Origin: Prevotella sp. CAG:485 | Lineage (GTDB): Bacteria; Bacteroidota; Bacteroidia; Bacteroidales; Muribaculaceae | DNA length: 14,207 nucleotides | Direction of reading: 5' to 3' | Assembly (NCBI GenBank): GCA_000437495.1 | Contig: FR897849.1 | Span: 3,829-18,035, forward strand | Part shown: positions 14,186 through 14,207 of the stretch, piece after piece | How positions within the stretch are numbered: the first letter of the stretch is position 1 | Layout: each line of letters begins with the position of its first letter | The notes under the pieces: model-generated | The model's input: the letters and a program-made list of their open reading frames with translations, nothing else | What the model was told of the DNA's origin: nothing | Database searches by the model: none | Program-made: the position numbers and the translations under genes

Positions 14186-14207
14186 GAAACTTCTATAAAT
14201 TAAACAT

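Overview
The window looks like a chromosomal segment from a Bacteroidales bacterium, most likely a gut lineage such as Muribaculaceae or Prevotella-like (the lineage is inference). Three things point there. Five candidate promoters carry the Bacteroidetes -7 element TAnnTTTG: four are exactly TAACTTTG and one is TAACTTTA. The gene families are typical of the phylum: a DUF4369/thioredoxin-fold lipoprotein, an outer-membrane beta-barrel receptor with an N-terminal carboxypeptidase-like domain, an OprP-type porin, and a xerC-raiA pair. The first protein ends in a tail resembling type IX secretion sorting domains.

Layout. 1-2581 (+): 3' part of a large surface protein built of about 14 GLUG-type repeats, closed by a strong terminator. 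2800-4257 (-): cardiolipin synthase. 4258-4627: a gene-free stretch of 370 bases holding the cls promoter, a candidate small RNA of about 94 nt with its own promoter and terminator (minus strand), and a two-part stem-loop behind raiA. 4628-5828 (-): a two-gene unit, xerC then raiA, separated by 7 nt. 5925-9168 (-): a DUF4369/thioredoxin-fold lipoprotein, a class A acid phosphatase and an OprP-like porin. 9266-11542 (+): pnp, transcribed divergently from the lipoprotein across a 14-bp perfect inverted repeat that contains both -7 boxes. 11543-11837: pnp terminator and a stretch without a convincing gene. 11838-12575 (-): a HigB/HigA-like toxin-antitoxin pair whose toxin appears frameshifted in a run of six A. 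12731-14185 (+): an outer-membrane receptor that stops at 484 residues, mid-barrel, where the sequence turns AT-rich.

How the genes fit together. The phosphatase and the porin plausibly form a phosphate-scavenging set: periplasmic ester hydrolysis plus outer-membrane anion uptake. PNPase, RaiA and XerC are housekeeping functions (RNA decay, ribosome hibernation, chromosome dimer resolution). The regions flanking pnp's 3' side, with a damaged toxin and a truncated receptor, look like an accessory and decaying segment.

Most notable: the candidate small RNA at 4362-4455, the symmetric divergent promoter at 9186-9239, the frameshifted toxin at 12479-12484, the thioredoxin-fold lipoprotein with no CxxC, and the receptor truncated at an AT-rich junction. 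I did not find a clearly new defence or mobile system. No tRNA, rRNA, CRISPR array or complete insertion sequence was seen.
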